Part shown: positions 1-7,707 of the stretch, one piece after another | Numbering within the stretch: position 1 is the first letter of the stretch | Layout of the letters: every line of letters begins with the position of its first letter | Origin: an uncultured Collinsella sp. | GTDB lineage: Bacteria; Actinomycetota; Coriobacteriia; Coriobacteriales; Coriobacteriaceae | Length of the DNA: 34,215 nt | Reading direction: 5' to 3' | Assembly: GCA_905210085.1 (NCBI GenBank) | Contig: CAJLVJ010000016.1 | Coordinates: 1 to 34,215 of the forward strand | Position numbers and translations under genes: made by a program | Notes under the pieces: generated by a model | Database searches by the model: none | The model's input: only the letters and a program-made list of their open reading frames with translations | What the model was told of the DNA's origin: nothing

Positions 1-132
1 AGCGTCGTGGGTGCTGAGGGCGCGGTGTCCGCGGCCGATCACCGTGCGCGCGAGTTCGACCGCCTGGCCGACTCCGTGCGCGGGGCGCTCGACATGGAGT
101 ATGTCTACCGCATTATCGAGGAGGGCGTATGA
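1..132 (+). CDS. cobQ: Cobyric acid synthase, C-terminal end (partial)
   Basis: Only the last 43 codons are present, read in frame from base 1 to the TGA at 130-132. The translated end contains FDRLADSVRGALDMEYVYRI, which resembles the extreme C-terminus of cobyric acid synthases (CobQ/CbiP). These enzymes amidate the corrin ring side chains using glutamine and ATP. The frame overlaps the next gene by an ATGA junction, and that gene is cobO, so the operon context agrees with the call. The catalytic domains lie outside the window, so the name rests on the short tail and the neighbours. Confidence 0.7.
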   Translation, partial: SVVGAEGAVSAADHRAREFDRLADSVRGALDMEYVYRIIEEGV

Positions 133-644
133 TCCACGTGTATCATGGCGACGGCAAAGGCAAGACCACGGCGGCGATGGGCCTCGCCCTTCGCATGCTC
201 GCCGCGGGCCGCCGCGTCGTCGTCGTGCAGTTCCTGAAAGACGGCGAAAGCGGGGAGGTGCGCCTGCTCGCCGAGCATTTCGGCGTGCCCGTGTTCGCGG
301 GGAAGGCGTCGGACAAGTTTACCTGGTCCATGACGTCGGAAGAACTTGTCGCGACGCGCGAGCTGCACGATGGGAACCTCGCTTCCGCGCTCGCCGAGCT
401 CGAGGGCGCGCAGGAGGGGCTGCTCGTGCTCGACGAGGCGCTCGACGCACTTTCGAAGGGGCTTGTCGACGAGGCACTCGTGGACCGCGCGCTCGATATG
501 TCCGCGCGCGGCATCGAAGTGGCGCTCACCGGGCGCGCACCTTCCCGCAAGATCGTGGACAAGGCCGACTACATAACCGAGATGCGGTGCGAGAAACACC
601 CCTACGCTCAGGGGATATGTGCAAGGGAAGGAGTGGAGTACTAG
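129..644 (+). CDS. cobO: Cob(I)alamin adenosyltransferase, CobO/BtuR type
   Basis: A 171-residue protein beginning MIHVYHGDGKGKTTAAMG, with the CobO-type P-loop GDGKGKTT at residues 8-15. A Walker-B-like stretch LLVLDEALDAL lies near residues 98-108, and the late sequence KADYITEMRCEKHPYAQGI is typical of the family. It transfers the 5'-deoxyadenosyl group of ATP to the cobalt of cob(I)alamin or cobyrinic acid a,c-diamide in the cytoplasm. Its ATG overlaps the stop of the upstream cobyric acid synthase gene (ATGA), and its TAG is immediately followed by the ATG of cbiC. The gene therefore sits in a translationally coupled cobalamin operon. The length is normal for the family. Confidence 0.93.
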   Translation: MIHVYHGDGKGKTTAAMGLALRMLAAGRRVVVVQFLKDGESGEVRLLAEHFGVPVFAGKASDKFTWSMTSEELVATRELHDGNLASALAELEGAQEGLLVLDEALDALSKGLVDEALVDRALDMSARGIEVALTGRAPSRKIVDKADYITEMRCEKHPYAQGICAREGVEY

Positions 645-1286
645 ATGGATTCCAAGGAGATGGCGCCCGGCGATATCGAGCGGCGCAGCTTCGAGATCAT
701 CACCGAAGAGCTCGGCGGCCGGACGTTCCCGCCGCTCGAAGAGCCTGTCGTGAAGCGCGTCATCCACACCACTGCCGACTTCTCGTACGCCGATTCACTC
801 GTGTTCACCCATGACGCCGCGCACTGTGCGCTCGACGCACTACGCGCAGGGGCCACGGTGCTCACCGACACGAACATGGCGCTCGCAGGCATAAGCAAGC
901 CCGCGCTCGCGAAGCTCGGCTGCAAGGCCGTGTGCTACATGGCCGACCCTGATGTCGCCTCGGCTGCGCGCGCCGCGGGCACGACTCGCGCCGTTGCGAG
1001 CATGGACAAAGCTTGCGGCATCGAGGGTCCGTTCATCGTGGCCGTCGGCAACGCTCCCACAGCACTTCTGCGCCTCGCCGAGCTCATGGACGCGGGGAAG
1101 ATCGCGCCCGCGCTCGTCGTTGGGGTGCCGGTCGGGTTTGTGAACGTGGTCGAGGCGAAAGAGGAGCTACTCGCGCGACGCGTGCCGGCCATCGTCGCGA
1201 GGGGTCGCAAGGGCGGCTCGACCGTGGCGGCCGCCATTATGAACGCGCTGCTCTACCAGATCACGCGCCCAGGCGGCCCGAAGTGA
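645..1286 (+). CDS. cbiC: Precorrin-8X / cobalt-precorrin-8 methylmutase
   Basis: A 213-residue protein of the CbiC/CobH family, which moves the methyl group from C-11 to C-12 to give (cobalt-)hydrogenobyrinate. Recognisable family stretches are TDTNMALAGISK (about residues 75-86) and FIVAVGNAPTALLRL (about 133-147). An early histidine in the segment RVIHTTADFSY (residues 38-48) matches the position of the catalytic histidine of the family. The ATG directly abuts the cobO stop codon, with a purine-rich AAGGAGTGGAG upstream. The stop overlaps the GTG start of cbiJ. Codon third positions are overwhelmingly G or C. Confidence 0.93.
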   Translation: MDSKEMAPGDIERRSFEIITEELGGRTFPPLEEPVVKRVIHTTADFSYADSLVFTHDAAHCALDALRAGATVLTDTNMALAGISKPALAKLGCKAVCYMADPDVASAARAAGTTRAVASMDKACGIEGPFIVAVGNAPTALLRLAELMDAGKIAPALVVGVPVGFVNVVEAKEELLARRVPAIVARGRKGGSTVAAAIMNALLYQITRPGGPK

Positions 1287-2056
1287 CGGCGCCCGCATCC
1301 GCGCCGGCGCTGCGCATCTTCGCCGGCACCACCGAGGGCCGCCTTCTGTGCGAATGGGCGAGCGGGGCGGGCATCCCCGCCCGTGCCTACGCGGCAACCG
1401 AGTACGGAGGCGAGCTTTTGGGCGAGCTTCCGGGCATCGAGGTGCATGCGGGCAGGCTCGACGAGGCCGACATGGAGCGCGAGCTTTCCGGCGCGCGCAT
1501 CGTCGTCGACGCCACGCACCCCTTCGCTACGCTCGCAAGCGGCAACATCCGGGCCGCTTCGCTCGCTGTGGGTGCACGATGCCTGCGCCTTGCGCGCCCG
1601 GTCGAGGCGCTGCCCAAAGGCGTCGTGTCGGTCGCGTCGATCGCCTGTGCGGCGCGCTTTCTCTCCGAGAACCCGGGTCGCGCGCTTCTCACGACGGGGA
1701 GCAAGGAGCTTGCTCCCTACACACGCGTTGCCGATTTCGCGGAGCGCTTCTTCGTGCGTGTGCTCCCGCTGCCCGGTGCTATAACGAAGTGCATCGACGC
1801 GGGGTTCTCGCCGTCGCACGTCATCGGCATGCAGGGGCCCTTCACCCGCGAGCTCAACGAGGCGATGCTTCGGCAGGTGGGCGCCCAGTGGCTTGTGACC
1901 AAGGACTCGGGAACCGTAGGCGGCACGGCCGAGAAGATCGCCTCCGCGCGCGGCGTGGGAGCGCACTGTATCGTGGTCGCCCGTCCCGCCGAGGGAGGCG
2001 GAGCCCTTTCGCTTCGGGAAGTGGAAGACGCGCTCTTACGGGAGCTCGCGCGCTAG
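1283..2056 (+). CDS. cbiJ: Precorrin-6A / cobalt-precorrin-6A reductase
   Basis: A 257-residue protein starting at GTG 1283, which overlaps the cbiC stop (GTGA). The open frame extends further upstream, but the family sequence begins only here with LRIFAGTTEGR. Family marks are the N-terminal GTTEGR, the middle segment VVDATHPFA and the second-half motif LLTTGSKELAPY. Near the end, WLVTKDSGTVGGTAEKI is also typical. The enzyme reduces the macrocycle of (cobalt-)precorrin-6A with NAD(P)H before the CbiE/CbiT steps. It is the last gene of the visible cobalamin operon. No terminator with a clear T-run follows; the next bases are an IS scrap and repeat A. Confidence 0.9.
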   Translation: MTAPASAPALRIFAGTTEGRLLCEWASGAGIPARAYAATEYGGELLGELPGIEVHAGRLDEADMERELSGARIVVDATHPFATLASGNIRAASLAVGARCLRLARPVEALPKGVVSVASIACAARFLSENPGRALLTTGSKELAPYTRVADFAERFFVRVLPLPGAITKCIDAGFSPSHVIGMQGPFTRELNEAMLRQVGAQWLVTKDSGTVGGTAEKIASARGVGAHCIVVARPAEGGGALSLREVEDALLRELAR

Positions 2057-2105
2057 GCGCTCGCCACGCCTGCGCGCCCTCTCGCCCGCGAGGAGGAGCG
2101 CCCCG

Positions 2106-2198
2106 AGCAAGCTCGACCCGTACAAGCCCGTCATCCGCCAAAAGCTCGAGGACGACGCCCGGAACCGGCGCAAGCAGCCCTTCAATAAGTTGCGGTGA
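2106..2198 (+). pseudogene. Remnant of an IS21-type transposase (IstA-like)
   Basis: A frame shifted relative to cbiJ reads SKLDPYKPVIRQKLEDDARN between 2106 and 2165, continuing RRKQ to about 2177. I recognise this as resembling an N-terminal piece of IS21-family IstA transposases, where K-L-D-P-(Y/F)-K is common. Only about 24 residues survive. The match stops at about 2180, where the palindromic repeat begins, and the frame closes at TGA 2196-2198. No start codon, no IstB partner and no terminal inverted repeats of an IS are visible. This is a degenerate scrap, not a working gene. Confidence 0.5.
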
Positions 2199-2254
2199 AA
2201 TAGTGTCTGTTTTTGCTGCTAGATAGCATATTCAGTCCCTAATTCACCGCAACT
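2188..2254 (-). repeat. Palindromic repeat A, copy 1 (67 bp)
   Basis: The outer arms are 15 bases: AGTTGCGGTGAAATA at 2188-2202 and its near-perfect inverse at 2240-2254 (one mismatch). Read on the minus strand it aligns base for base at both ends with a second 67-bp copy at 18444-18510; the middle has diverged. It lies 13 bases after the stop codon of the minus-strand ABC permease gene and abuts the IS21-like remnant on its other side. It could be a miniature mobile element or a 3'-UTR structure. There is no clear T-run for a standard terminator. Confidence 0.8.
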
Positions 2255-2267
2255 TGTTGGTGGTGAC

Positions 2268-3482
2268 TTACTGGTAGCGTAGGCACTCCACCGGGTTGAG
2301 CTTTGCCGCGCGTCGAGCGGGGTAGAAGCCAAAGATTACGCCGATGCCGACGGAGACGGCGAAGGCCAGCAGCACCGTGGCGATTGAAAAACTCGGTGTG
2401 ATTTGCCCGCTGGCACCGAGCTCGCCAAGAATCCCGGATCCGGAGGCAAACATCGCAAGAGCCCAGGCCAGCAGATAGCCAATCAGGACACCCAACAGTC
2501 CGCCGGTGACGCACAGCGCCGAGGACTCGGCCAAAAACTGGGCGGTAATATCGCGACGACTGGCGCCCAGAGCGCGGCGGATGCCGATCTCGCGGATGCG
2601 CTCAGTCACGTTGGTGAGCATCATGTTCATAATGCCGATACCGCCGACAAGCAGCGAGATGCTGGCGACAGCACCCATGATGAGCGAGAACGCGCCCATA
2701 AAGGAGTTGAGTGCATCGATGGCGCTTTTCATGGATGTCGCCGATACACTGTCGTACTCATCCTCCTCCGCGATGCCCTTCATCGCGCGCACCTTGGACT
2801 CGATGGTCTTGCAGAGCTCATCCATGTCCGTGCCCTCGGCGGCAAGTGCCGTCACGCTGGGGAATGAAGGATTCTCGTCACCAAACAGGCCGGAGATGGT
2901 TTCGCGTGGCATATACAGCGTGAGCGAGCCCATGGAGTCGCTGCCACCATCTATCACGCCTACAATCTGCACCTCGCCGTTGGACACCTTGATGGTTTTC
3001 CCCAGCGCATCCTGTTCGTTGCCGTAAAGCTGATCGGCGCCGTTGCGGCTGATGAGCGCCACGCGCGAGCCTGACTGGGACTCGGCCTGGGAATAGGTGC
3101 GCCCCGCAACGAGCTTGCTGGCCCCCACGGCGTCTAGCATGTCGCTATCGACACCTTGTGCCATGACGGTATAGCTTTTATCGCCGGTCTTGTACTCGGT
3201 ATACGCGCTGTCGACAATGCCGATCTGCTCTATCTGCGGCACCAGTTTTTGAAGCTTCTCGATGTCCGACTCGGTGAGTTCTTGCGACGAATAGATTTGC
3301 ACCATGCGTGCCGCATTGAGACCCAGACTGTTGACCAGGCTGTTTTGGATGCCGCCGATGAGCGAAGTCATGGCGATTACCGAGGCGATGCCGATGACAA
3401 TGCCCAGGATGGTGAGCAGGCTGCGCCCCTTGTTGGCTTCGAGCGAGTGAAGGGCTTCCTGGATGAGATCGCGGGCGCTCAT
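2268..3482 (-). CDS. MacB-type ABC transporter permease
   Basis: A 404-residue membrane protein with the MacB/FtsX layout. There is one N-terminal transmembrane helix (about residues 18-42, after SLEANKGRSLLTILGIVIGI). A large extracytoplasmic MacB_PCD-like domain follows (about 50-265), then three C-terminal helices (about 270-395). The segment GIGIMNMMLTNVTERIREIG, continuing into IRRALGASRRDI, is the classic coupling region of FtsX permeases. The start overlaps the stop of the ATPase gene by an ATGA junction, so the two are translationally coupled. With the adaptor upstream it forms a tripartite exporter of the YknXYZ/MacAB kind. The substrate cannot be read from the sequence. Confidence 0.9.
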   Translation of the reverse strand: MSARDLIQEALHSLEANKGRSLLTILGIVIGIASVIAMTSLIGGIQNSLVNSLGLNAARMVQIYSSQELTESDIEKLQKLVPQIEQIGIVDSAYTEYKTGDKSYTVMAQGVDSDMLDAVGASKLVAGRTYSQAESQSGSRVALISRNGADQLYGNEQDALGKTIKVSNGEVQIVGVIDGGSDSMGSLTLYMPRETISGLFGDENPSFPSVTALAAEGTDMDELCKTIESKVRAMKGIAEEDEYDSVSATSMKSAIDALNSFMGAFSLIMGAVASISLLVGGIGIMNMMLTNVTERIREIGIRRALGASRRDITAQFLAESSALCVTGGLLGVLIGYLLAWALAMFASGSGILGELGASGQITPSFSIATVLLAFAVSVGIGVIFGFYPARRAAKLNPVECLRYQ

Positions 3483-4252
3483 GCCACCACTCCTTTCGGC
3501 GGGTTGGCGGGGGCGGAAATCATGGGCAGGCTATCTACGGCGCTGCGTAGGGTCCGCGGTGCATGTGGAATATACGCGCCGTCGTGAATGCGACCGTCGC
3601 GGATGGTCACGGCACGGTCGGCCTCGGCGGCGATGCCGGGGTCGTGTGTGATAAGCACGATGGTTTTGCCGCGCTTCTGGAGCTTATGGAAGGTCTCCAT
3701 CACAAGCGCTCCGGTGGCGGAGTCTAGGTTTCCCGTTGGCTCATCGGCCAGGATGATGGGCGGGTCATTGACGAGGGCGCGCGCGATGGCGACACGCTGC
3801 ATCTGGCCGCCCGAGAGCTCGGATATGCGGTGGTCCCAGTGGTCGACGGGCAGCGTGACGGCCTGCAGCGCGTGCACGGCGCGCATTTCGCGCTGGCTAC
3901 GGGACACATTAGTGTAGGCCAGCGGCAGCATGACGTTTTCGATAACCGACAGGCGCGGCAGCAGGTTGAAGCTCTGAAAGACAAAGCCAATGCTCAGGGC
4001 GCGAACTTCGGTGAGCTCGTCATCATCGAGCTCGGCCACGTTGAGCCCTTGCAGGTAGTAGTCGCCCGCCGTCGGCTTATCCAGGCAGCCTAGGATGTTC
4101 ATGAGCGTTGATTTGCCCGAGCCCGAAGGGCCGGTAATGGCGACGAACTCGCCGGTATCTACCGCCAGGCTCACGTTATGCAGGATGTGGGCGCAACCTG
4201 CCTCGCTCTCAAAGATGCGGTGCACGTTGCGGATGTCGATAACGGGACGCAT
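3479..4252 (-). CDS. ABC transporter ATP-binding protein, MacB/LolD type
   Basis: A 257-residue ATPase. It has Walker A GPSGSGKST (residues 41-49), the signature LSGGQMQRVAIARAL, Walker B IILADEPTGNLDS and a switch histidine in VLITHDPGIA. The insertion GLNVAELDDDELTEVRALSIGFVFQSF is typical of LolD/MacB ATPases. The last 25-30 residues after the nucleotide-binding fold are a Pro/Ala-rich extension. Its ATG overlaps the stop of the upstream adaptor gene by one base (TAATG), and its own stop overlaps the permease start. It powers the permease encoded next to it. Confidence 0.93.
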   Translation of the reverse strand: MRPVIDIRNVHRIFESEAGCAHILHNVSLAVDTGEFVAITGPSGSGKSTLMNILGCLDKPTAGDYYLQGLNVAELDDDELTEVRALSIGFVFQSFNLLPRLSVIENVMLPLAYTNVSRSQREMRAVHALQAVTLPVDHWDHRISELSGGQMQRVAIARALVNDPPIILADEPTGNLDSATGALVMETFHKLQKRGKTIVLITHDPGIAAEADRAVTIRDGRIHDGAYIPHAPRTLRSAVDSLPMISAPANPPKGVVA

Positions 4253-5688
4253 TACATGCCCTCGTCGGCAGACATACTGCCCGAATCCGCGCCGTAGCCG
4301 CCGTCAGCCGTTGCGTCCGCTCCGGTGTCCATGACGAGGGTGTCGCCATCGCGCAACTTGGTAACCGGCACGTTGGGGTTGATCTCGTTGCCCTGGTCGT
4401 CGCGCTTGACCTGTGTCTTGCCGACTACGGCTTCGTTGTCGTTTTGCGTCACGACTGTCACCTTCACGCGACGGGTTTGCTTGCCCTCGTCATCAGTCGC
4501 CACGTTGACGTAATAGTGTTCGCCGTCTTCGGTCATGAGCGCCATCGTCGGCACCATCACTACGTCGTCGAGCCGCTCGGTCACAACCGAGACCTCGGCC
4601 GTCATGCCCGGCTTCAGGCGCGCGTCGGGCGACTCGATGAGGATGTCGACGTTAAAGGTTACGCTGCCGCCGCCACCGTTAGCGGCGTCGGAGTTTGCCA
4701 CCGACGCGATAGCCGTGACGGTGCCCTGGCTCACGATATCGGGAAACGCGGGATACGTGACGTTGGCGCTCTGCCCAACGGCGATCTTGGCGATGTCCTT
4801 TTCGCCCACCTGCACGGTCACCTTCATCTTGGATAGGTCGGCGATCTGCATGCACTGCTTGCCACCGCTCGTATCGCTTTCGCCCATGATCATGCCGCCT
4901 GTTACCGTGGCGCCCACCTTGGCGTTGAGCTCCACGATGCTGCCCGAGCTCGGGGCCGTGACCGTACGGCTGGCGGCCTTGGCGTTCGCCTGATCGAGGT
5001 TTGCCTGGGCCGAAGCGAGGCTGCGCTGCGCGGCCGATACGGCGTTCGTGTCCGCTGATGCGTCGGAGACGCCAGCCGCTGCGGAAGCTCCATCGACGTC
5101 CGTCGTTGGGGTGGTCTGCGCGACAGCTGCGGCTTTCTTCGCATTAGCGAGGTCTTCTTGAGCGGCGGCAACTGCACGCTGCGCCTCGGCAACGTTGCGA
5201 TCGAGCTCGTCGTTTTTAATGGTCATAAGCACGTCGCCCTCGTTGACGGATTGGCCTGCCTGCACGTTGATAGAATCGACCGTGCCGTCGACAGAAGGGG
5301 AGACCACTGAGGACGAAATGGGTTTGAGCTGGCCTTTCGCCTCGACCGTTGTGGTAAACGTGCCCTCGGTCACCATGTCGGTCACCGGCCCGTTGTTGCC
5401 TGCGGGCCGTGCGTTGATGGCTAAGGTCACGACAACGGCGATGAGCACAATGGCGGCCACGACGCCGGCCGCAATGCCGCGTCGGATGAGCTTTTTGCGT
5501 CGACGTTCGGCACGTTTTGCCTTGAGCTTGGCATATGCCTCTTCATCGGAAATCTCGGTCGCATCGTTCCCGCGTCCGCTCTGCTTGTCGGCATGTACGT
5601 ATGTACTCAGAGGAATCGTTTCGGTGGCACCTTCGGGCGTGCGCTCGGTATCATCTGGGCCCGGGGTGATCGTGGGGACATTCGGCAT
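4252..5688 (-). CDS. Membrane fusion (HlyD/YknX-like) adaptor of the ABC exporter
   Basis: A 478-residue protein. I chose ATG 5688 because it has a strong ribosome-binding site (AAAGGAGA) just upstream; the longer open frame has none. The N-terminus is a hydrophilic cytoplasmic stretch ending in a basic patch (RAERRRKKLIRR). One transmembrane helix follows (about residues 72-93). Then come a biotinyl-lipoyl-like half (SVVSPSVDGTVDSINVQAGQ), an Ala/Gln-rich coiled-coil hairpin (about 175-255), the second lipoyl half, and beta-barrel domains to about residue 450. The tail is Asp/Gly/Ser-rich. It links the exporter to the outside of the cell and is the first gene of the three-gene operon. Confidence 0.88.
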   Translation of the reverse strand: MPNVPTITPGPDDTERTPEGATETIPLSTYVHADKQSGRGNDATEISDEEAYAKLKAKRAERRRKKLIRRGIAAGVVAAIVLIAVVVTLAINARPAGNNGPVTDMVTEGTFTTTVEAKGQLKPISSSVVSPSVDGTVDSINVQAGQSVNEGDVLMTIKNDELDRNVAEAQRAVAAAQEDLANAKKAAAVAQTTPTTDVDGASAAAGVSDASADTNAVSAAQRSLASAQANLDQANAKAASRTVTAPSSGSIVELNAKVGATVTGGMIMGESDTSGGKQCMQIADLSKMKVTVQVGEKDIAKIAVGQSANVTYPAFPDIVSQGTVTAIASVANSDAANGGGGSVTFNVDILIESPDARLKPGMTAEVSVVTERLDDVVMVPTMALMTEDGEHYYVNVATDDEGKQTRRVKVTVVTQNDNEAVVGKTQVKRDDQGNEINPNVPVTKLRDGDTLVMDTGADATADGGYGADSGSMSADEGM

Positions 5689-5718
5689 AGCGTCTCCTTT
5701 ATAGAAAGAACCTCGATA

Positions 5719-5724
5719 ATTATA
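5719..5724 (-). promoter_or_regulatory. Candidate -10 box of the ABC exporter operon
   Basis: The minus strand reads a perfect TATAAT here, about 30 bases upstream of the adaptor start codon. No convincing -35 hexamer is present at the usual distance. The box overlaps the foot of the hairpin assigned as the terminator of the upstream L,D-transpeptidase gene, so termination and re-initiation would be only bases apart. Confidence 0.45.
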
Positions 5725-5752
5725 TGCGCCCACCGGTTGGGGCGGGCGCATA
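5723..5752 (-). terminator. Hairpin after the L,D-transpeptidase gene
   Basis: The arms TATGCGCCC (5723-5731) and GGGCGCATA (5744-5752) form a nine-pair GC-rich stem around a 12-base loop. On the minus strand it is followed by an AT-rich but not purely T tract (TAATTATCG). It lies about 70 bases downstream of the transpeptidase stop. Confidence 0.6.
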
Positions 5753-5820
5753 GGACGGTTTCTTTCGGAACTGTTAGATTGGTCGCAGCGGTTCCACGTT
5801 GTAGGAATGCGCGCGTTGCA

Positions 5821-7557
5821 CTACGAGTGGACAACCACGCACAGGCCGACTTTGATGCAATCGTGCAGTGCCTTGGCGTCGGCCAGGCGCAGGTTGATGC
5901 AACCGTGGCTGCCGCACCACTTGTACGACTCGGCGTTATCGAAGCTCTTGTCGTTTTGCCAGGTGGCGTCGTGGAAGCCGATCATGTTGCCCTCAAACGG
6001 CATCCAGTAGCTCACCGGGCTCTCGTATTTGGGCTTACCGGTCTTGGGGTCCTTGGCGCCGATAAGCTTGGTGGCGCCGTCGTTGCTGTTGATCTGCCAC
6101 ACGCCCTCGGGGGTGGCGTCTTCGCCCGGTTTGCCGGAAATAAAGTTGGCCTCCCAAACGATATTGCCGCTCTCGTCATAGTAGCGCGCGTGCTGCTCGG
6201 ACAGGTCGACGTCGATATACGCCTTCCAATCGGGCTCTCCCTTGGCGGTAAAGGTGTCGGCCTTCTGGGAGTAGTTGATCTCAATTTCGCCGGTCTGCTT
6301 GTTGTTAATAGCATCCTCGACCTGCTTGGCAAGCGTGCTGCTATCGATAGACCAACCAAAGTCACCGCCTTCGACGGCACATTGCTTGCCATCAGCGCGC
6401 GTCCACCAGCGAGTGGAGCCCACGGTATTAAAGCCGTTGGCGAGGTCTGCTGCCCAGTTGCTGATCTGGGAGGTGTCGAGTGTGGGGTTTGCAGGGTCGG
6501 CAAAGCTGATCCACTGCAGCACCGAGCTGCCGTCGACCTTGCCGGCATCCTCGCCGTTGAGCTTGAGAGTCACGTTGACGCCCAGGAAGTTGTTGGCGGC
6601 ATCGCATGCGGCCTGAATCTGATCATCTGTCAGCGTGCCGTTGAGCGGCTCGTAGGCATCGTTGCCGAGCTTCGTAAGATCGACGGTCTCGGCCAACGAC
6701 GCGAGCTCGATCTCTGCATACTTAATGACATGCTCGCGGTTGAGCTTTTCGTTGGAGCGGGCCTTCTCGACCGTGAACTTGCCCGCCTTCTCGTCGTAGG
6801 AGCTCGATGCCTCAAAGGTGCCCGAGCGGCCTTCGTTGAAAGCGTCGATGGCGGCGCCCAGATCCCCTTCGAACTGCTTTTGGTCAAAGGTGTCCGAGAG
6901 CATGGACAGGTCGACGTCCTGTTCCAGGTCGATGGTACCGTTTTTGGTTGCGCTAATGTTCTTGCCGCCGAGCGAGGCAATCAGGCGCGAAGGCCACAGC
7001 AGTGGCTCGTTGCTGCCGATAATCTCGTGGGCAGCTGCCTCGCCGTCGACGATGGGCTCGTCGGATTCGGGCTGATAGGTCCAGCTAAAGTCATCTCCCG
7101 AAACGGTGAGCTTGTAGTGCTTCCAGGCGGAGTCTACCTTGGTAGCGGCGGATGAGGCGTTGGAAAACGAGATATCGACGCCGGCGACGGTGGTGTTGGG
7201 GTAGGCAATCTGCGAAAACGCCACGACGCCCACGATATAGACGATAGCGACAAGGCCGAGGACGACGAAGAACGCCGTCTTGCCGCCCGTCTTATTGCCC
7301 TTTGCGGAGCGGTTGTCGGCGGGGCCGCGGTTGTTAGAAACTCGAGTGTGCGAAGGGCCCTGGTTGTGACCGGCGCCATGTGCGGAACGCTGCTGACGCT
7401 GCTGATGCTGGCCCTGATTGGGGCGCGGGGAGGTATTTGCCGCGCCGTGCTGTTGGCCATGAGCTGGCGCTACGGGACGCGGCGATTGGATGCCTCCGGG
7501 CTGCCTGCTGGGCTGTTGCGGATCGGGGATCAGTTGGCTGCGGTCGATTTGCGACAT
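5821..7557 (-). CDS. L,D-transpeptidase (YkuD domain) with N-terminal membrane anchor
   Basis: A 578-residue protein. Residues 1-92 are a Gln/Pro/Asn-rich, low-complexity cytoplasmic segment. One transmembrane helix follows (about 94-116, FFVVLGLVAIVYIVGVVAF). The middle contains PG_binding_4/VanW-type repeats (about 125-440). The C-terminal YkuD domain carries the catalytic signature SHGCINLR (around residue 551), with another conserved histidine in GFHDATW upstream. It forms 3-3 cross-links in peptidoglycan or anchors proteins outside the membrane. The ATG is preceded by GAAGGAAA. It looks monocistronic, with a hairpin after its stop. Confidence 0.92.
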   Translation of the reverse strand: MSQIDRSQLIPDPQQPSRQPGGIQSPRPVAPAHGQQHGAANTSPRPNQGQHQQRQQRSAHGAGHNQGPSHTRVSNNRGPADNRSAKGNKTGGKTAFFVVLGLVAIVYIVGVVAFSQIAYPNTTVAGVDISFSNASSAATKVDSAWKHYKLTVSGDDFSWTYQPESDEPIVDGEAAAHEIIGSNEPLLWPSRLIASLGGKNISATKNGTIDLEQDVDLSMLSDTFDQKQFEGDLGAAIDAFNEGRSGTFEASSSYDEKAGKFTVEKARSNEKLNREHVIKYAEIELASLAETVDLTKLGNDAYEPLNGTLTDDQIQAACDAANNFLGVNVTLKLNGEDAGKVDGSSVLQWISFADPANPTLDTSQISNWAADLANGFNTVGSTRWWTRADGKQCAVEGGDFGWSIDSSTLAKQVEDAINNKQTGEIEINYSQKADTFTAKGEPDWKAYIDVDLSEQHARYYDESGNIVWEANFISGKPGEDATPEGVWQINSNDGATKLIGAKDPKTGKPKYESPVSYWMPFEGNMIGFHDATWQNDKSFDNAESYKWCGSHGCINLRLADAKALHDCIKVGLCVVVHS

Positions 7558-7664
7558 CGTATATATTTCCTTCGAGTTTCGCCTTACGGCTCATCGTGTT
7601 TTAACTGGGCTTGAATTATAGCGATTACGCAGTTGCTTGTGTTACGAAAACAGTGGCGATAAAG

Positions 7665-7692
7665 GATAGGTGGGACATATGTCCCACCTATC
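7665..7692. repeat. Perfect 28-bp palindrome (element B)
   Basis: Positions 7665-7678 (GATAGGTGGGACAT) are followed directly by their exact reverse complement at 7679-7692, with no spacer. It begins 15 bases after the stop of the serine dehydratase gene and lies between that gene and the start of the L,D-transpeptidase gene. It lacks a T-run on either strand. It may stabilise the mRNA end, be a protein-binding site, or be a REP-like repeat; it shares the GGGAC/GTCCC core with several other palindromes in the window. Confidence 0.75.
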
Positions 7693-7707
7693 GTTCGCTT
7701 TTGCTCG

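Noticed and set aside
2188..2254. Repeat A as a plain rho-independent terminator.
   Set aside because: The stem is interrupted by a non-pairing centre of about 37 bases and no T-run follows on either side. It may still mark the transcript end, but not by the standard mechanism.
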